From a virus, in the IMG/VR virus record IMGVR_UViG_3300032235_000224, positions 1-22,137 of that record: a DNA stretch of 22,137 bases. One strand, 5' to 3'. Each line of letters starts with the position of its first letter. Within the stretch, counting starts at the first letter, position 1. A program made the position numbers and the translations under genes. Below the pieces are notes generated by a model. It worked only from the letters and a program-made list of their open reading frames with translations. It ran no database searches and was not told the origin of the DNA. Shown here piece after piece: positions 21,201-22,137 of the stretch.

Positions 21201-22137
21201 CCCATTAGAGTGCAACACTTGACCAGCAGTTCCAAACGAGCCGTTAGAGGATAACCCTACAGATCCTAATACTACGTTTCCAGTAAATGTTGTTATTCCA
21301 GCAATTGAAACGTTACCAGATACGTTAGCAGTACCAGTAACTTGAAGTCTAGCATTTGGATTTGTATTTCCAATACCAAAGTTACCACTATTTAATATAG
21401 TAGCATACTCGAAAAATGTATTCTGTGATGTATTCGCACCAGGATAAGCACCAATTCTTACTGCAACTGTATCGGATCTTCTACCGTAAAGCGCTGTTGC
21501 CCAAGCTAAACTTTGGCCAGATCCTGTATCTCCATGATGTAGATCTACACCAAATGCATTATCTGTCCATAATTTTATACCAGCATTTCTAACGTTATTA
21601 GCAGTTGATGCACCACTTTGTAATAAAATATTACCTTGTACTTGTAACTTTTCTACAGGTGTTGTGTTTCCAATACCTAAATTACCATTAGTGACAAAGT
21701 ATGAAGCAGTACCAATAGTAAATGTATTAGTTACTGAAGAATTAGCATAGATTGCAGAGTTGGCGCCACCGCTATATGATGTTGAATTGATGGTTGCATA
21801 AACGCTAGTATTACCAAGTCGAACAGTATTGGTCCAAAAATTTGCTATATTGAACGAAGTATTTGCGGTGTCAATAAAGATAGACTCATCTGGTTCAGGG
21901 TCATAACCATCAAATATTTTCCAATAACCATCAGAAGCATCTCTGAAAATACCAGTATGGTGATAAGTACCATCATTATATCCAGCAGCAATACCAATAT
22001 CTGGGTTGATATCAGTTTTACCTCTGGCTGAACCACCAGAAACATATGAAGCTGTATTTGTATTAGCTACAGTAAATGTTGTTGCATCAGCAGCAAAAAT
22101 GTTTTGATACGTGCCATTATAAGATGTTGGGTTAACA
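18228..22137 (-). CDS. Very large tail fibre-like protein, C-terminal part (N-terminus outside the window)
   Basis: The frame is open from the window edge to the stop at 18228, about 1300 codons. A TTG at 21218 is not the start, since the frame continues upstream as NGSFGTAGQVLHSNGSATYW. Near the edge is a segment (INPDIGIAAGYNDGTYHHTG, then IFRDASDGYWKIFDGYDPEP and DESIFIDTANTSF) found in large tail proteins of T4-like marine phages. Further on are six GIG(T/N)(S/T).P..(K/N)L.V motifs and five units of the type (APIFYD..DT.YY.DPA.TS.L) spread along the protein, at roughly 20690-20777, 20375-20465, 19185-19240, 18885-18975 and 18566-18645. It ends with GPYTVSSGNSLVIATGSRLI, as fibre proteins do. 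No peptidase S74 chaperone domain was seen. It is probably a long tail fibre or a side structure. The base composition is uneven, with a GC-rich block at 19291-19530. Confidence 0.85.
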   Translation of the reverse strand, partial: VNPTSYNGTYQNIFAADATTFTVANTNTASYVSGGSARGKTDINPDIGIAAGYNDGTYHHTGIFRDASDGYWKIFDGYDPEPDESIFIDTANTSFNIANFWTNTVRLGNTSVYATINSTSYSGGANSAIYANSSVTNTFTIGTASYFVTNGNLGIGNTTPVEKLQVQGNILLQSGASTANNVRNAGIKLWTDNAFGVDLHHGDTGSGQSLAWATALYGRRSDTVAVRIGAYPGANTSQNTFFEYATILNSGNFGIGNTNPNARLQVTGTANVSGNVSIAGITTFTGNVVLGSVGLSSNGSFGTAGQVLHSNGSATYWAADDSSGGTVTSVATGNGLTGGTITSTGTVSVLANTGIVANATGTFVNATYIGTISANNASFLGTVAAANYLRTDVSKDITESIFIRFGSANQTDVNDGKIGAGLFATGLNIVGTQTAAATGRIVRMYGSVITNTDYRGPIYYDSDNTAYYTNPAGTSVMNRITLDSINDAIRFDRAANNFSYMSWRTSGSNRFDMGIDNVAESGSSAGSNFFINTFNDAGSYIGTALSINRAGAFLFNGTSIRSPIFYDVNDTNYYTDPASTSVLNVLRARNANYTFTLPNVLATASWIKLGTFTAGQGGNHIFIKIVTSAGYNALPAQQSEIYIHFKTSNGVTVDGNGFAGEATFYETNADGAAYNVKVVSNAAGVSATSFDIYFYQAVAYNGNGSFYTVELGNQYTCTWTDSSTITTDPGAASSTISVGTQRFLIQSDVGIGTTSPNAKLQVVGTANVSGNVVIGGALTSANLTTTTNVASIGTAAYFVSSGDVGIGTSSPLSFGGYRWVTINGPSTGAITSYSVNNTEYFRVQTEAPAVYLNALQNMQMVFLTNNIERMRIDNAGRVGIGTSSPDINLRVSGTFAQLGTIDGTVDNRFVSTSGGAAGIVGTFSNHPLVVYTNNQERMRIDASGNVGIGNTAPTQKLHVVGTGLATTDWRAPFFYSSSDTNAYWSAGTMVMRSASPTIYFRDTDHNSAMIHVNSNLFYILRGGNDSTSWTQVDGQWPFIVNLTNNDCVIGRTGTAISDFRAPIFYDSGDTGYYLDPAGTSHLRHTRIFPSAITNDVWNNSIEIREVNGVTNTQTGSDYAPSIYFHWSNIAAAAIKMYSDGHIRIRAQSTTSTDYRNVYMASLFANIFYDNNNTAFYVDPASTSVLNNLVIGSISANGGVGTAGQVLTSNGTATYWSTVTATVNTAAQFTWTNTHTFNSNTTFGNSTFANTTVTSFSGYSNPQALTSGVLQTNASLNTLIVGPYTVSSGNSLVIATGSRLIIV
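19314..19328 (-). repeat. 15-base direct repeat, copy 1, in the large fibre gene
   Basis: GTCGATGCGCATACG on the plus strand, identical to 19518-19532, 204 bases (68 codons) away and in the same frame. Both copies encode the segment RMRID before a GIG.TSP-type motif. It is one of the repeated structural units, here with exact DNA identity inside a GC-rich block. Confidence 0.8.
19518..19532 (-). repeat. 15-base direct repeat, copy 2, in the large fibre gene
   Basis: Identical to 19314-19328. The distance of 68 codons keeps the frame, so recombination between the copies would remove or add one structural unit without breaking the gene. Confidence 0.8.

Noticed and set aside
18228-21218. A fibre gene starting at the TTG at 21218
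   Set aside because: The frame is open and shows family motifs upstream to the window edge, so the true start lies beyond 22137.
21845-22045. A 66-residue open frame on the minus strand in another frame
   Set aside because: It is an out-of-frame shadow of the large fibre gene; the fibre frame carries the recognisable DASDGYWKIFDGY motif there.

Overview
This window is a piece of a T4-like (tailed, contractile-tail) bacteriophage genome. All genes read leftward on the minus strand. The left third carries the T4 morphogenesis order, gp13 - gp14 - gp15 - gp16 (TerS) - gp17 (TerL) - gp18, with only the first 12 codons of gp18 present. Late-promoter-like NATAAATA boxes and many repeat-rich, asparagine/threonine/glycine-rich fibre proteins resemble marine and freshwater T4-like phages more than T4 itself. 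The DNA is AT-rich. The sequence does not fix the host, but it is probably a Gram-negative bacterium because one phage gene encodes an apparent periplasmic solute-binding protein.

Layout in transcription order (right to left). At 22137-18228 is the C-terminal 1300 or so residues of a very large tail fibre-like protein. Two small accessory proteins follow (18202-17852, 17827-17657), then a 773-residue fibre-like protein (17616-15295) behind an exact TATAAATA box. From 15295 to 5297 lies a cluster of short fibre-like proteins. Seven of them are glycine-rich (14758-14054, 13441-12260, 10347-9286, 9268-9050, 8071-7160, 7160-6219, 6217-5297). Interleaved with these are a DUF4376-like protein, an XkdW-like small protein, two non-glycine-rich fibre proteins and an 80-residue small protein. 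Two genes in this cluster do not look structural: a QueC-like PP-loop ATPase (11464-10586) and a TctC/Bug-family periplasmic substrate-binding protein with a signal peptide (9032-8112). Then come neck gp13, a GIY-YIG homing endonuclease with its own sigma70-like promoter, neck gp14 (which appears to start at an AUC codon), tail completion gp15, terminase small and large subunits, and the start of tail sheath gp18.

How the genes work together: gp16/gp17 package DNA, gp13/gp14 close the filled head, gp15 caps the tail tube and sheath, and gp18 is the sheath. The fibre cluster probably supplies host-recognition parts. It looks like a set of interchangeable N-terminal and tip modules, with polyglycine tips comparable in composition to the gp38-type adhesins of T-even phages. 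Genes are packed with TAATG, ATGA or few-base junctions, so translational coupling is likely throughout. There is no gene-free stretch over 300 bases, and no tRNA, CRISPR array or insertion sequence was seen.

The observations most worth a second look are the phage-encoded TctC-like receptor, the gp14 gene without a canonical start codon beside a homing endonuclease, and the expanded glycine-rich adhesin array, including one member with a discoidin-like domain near its end.
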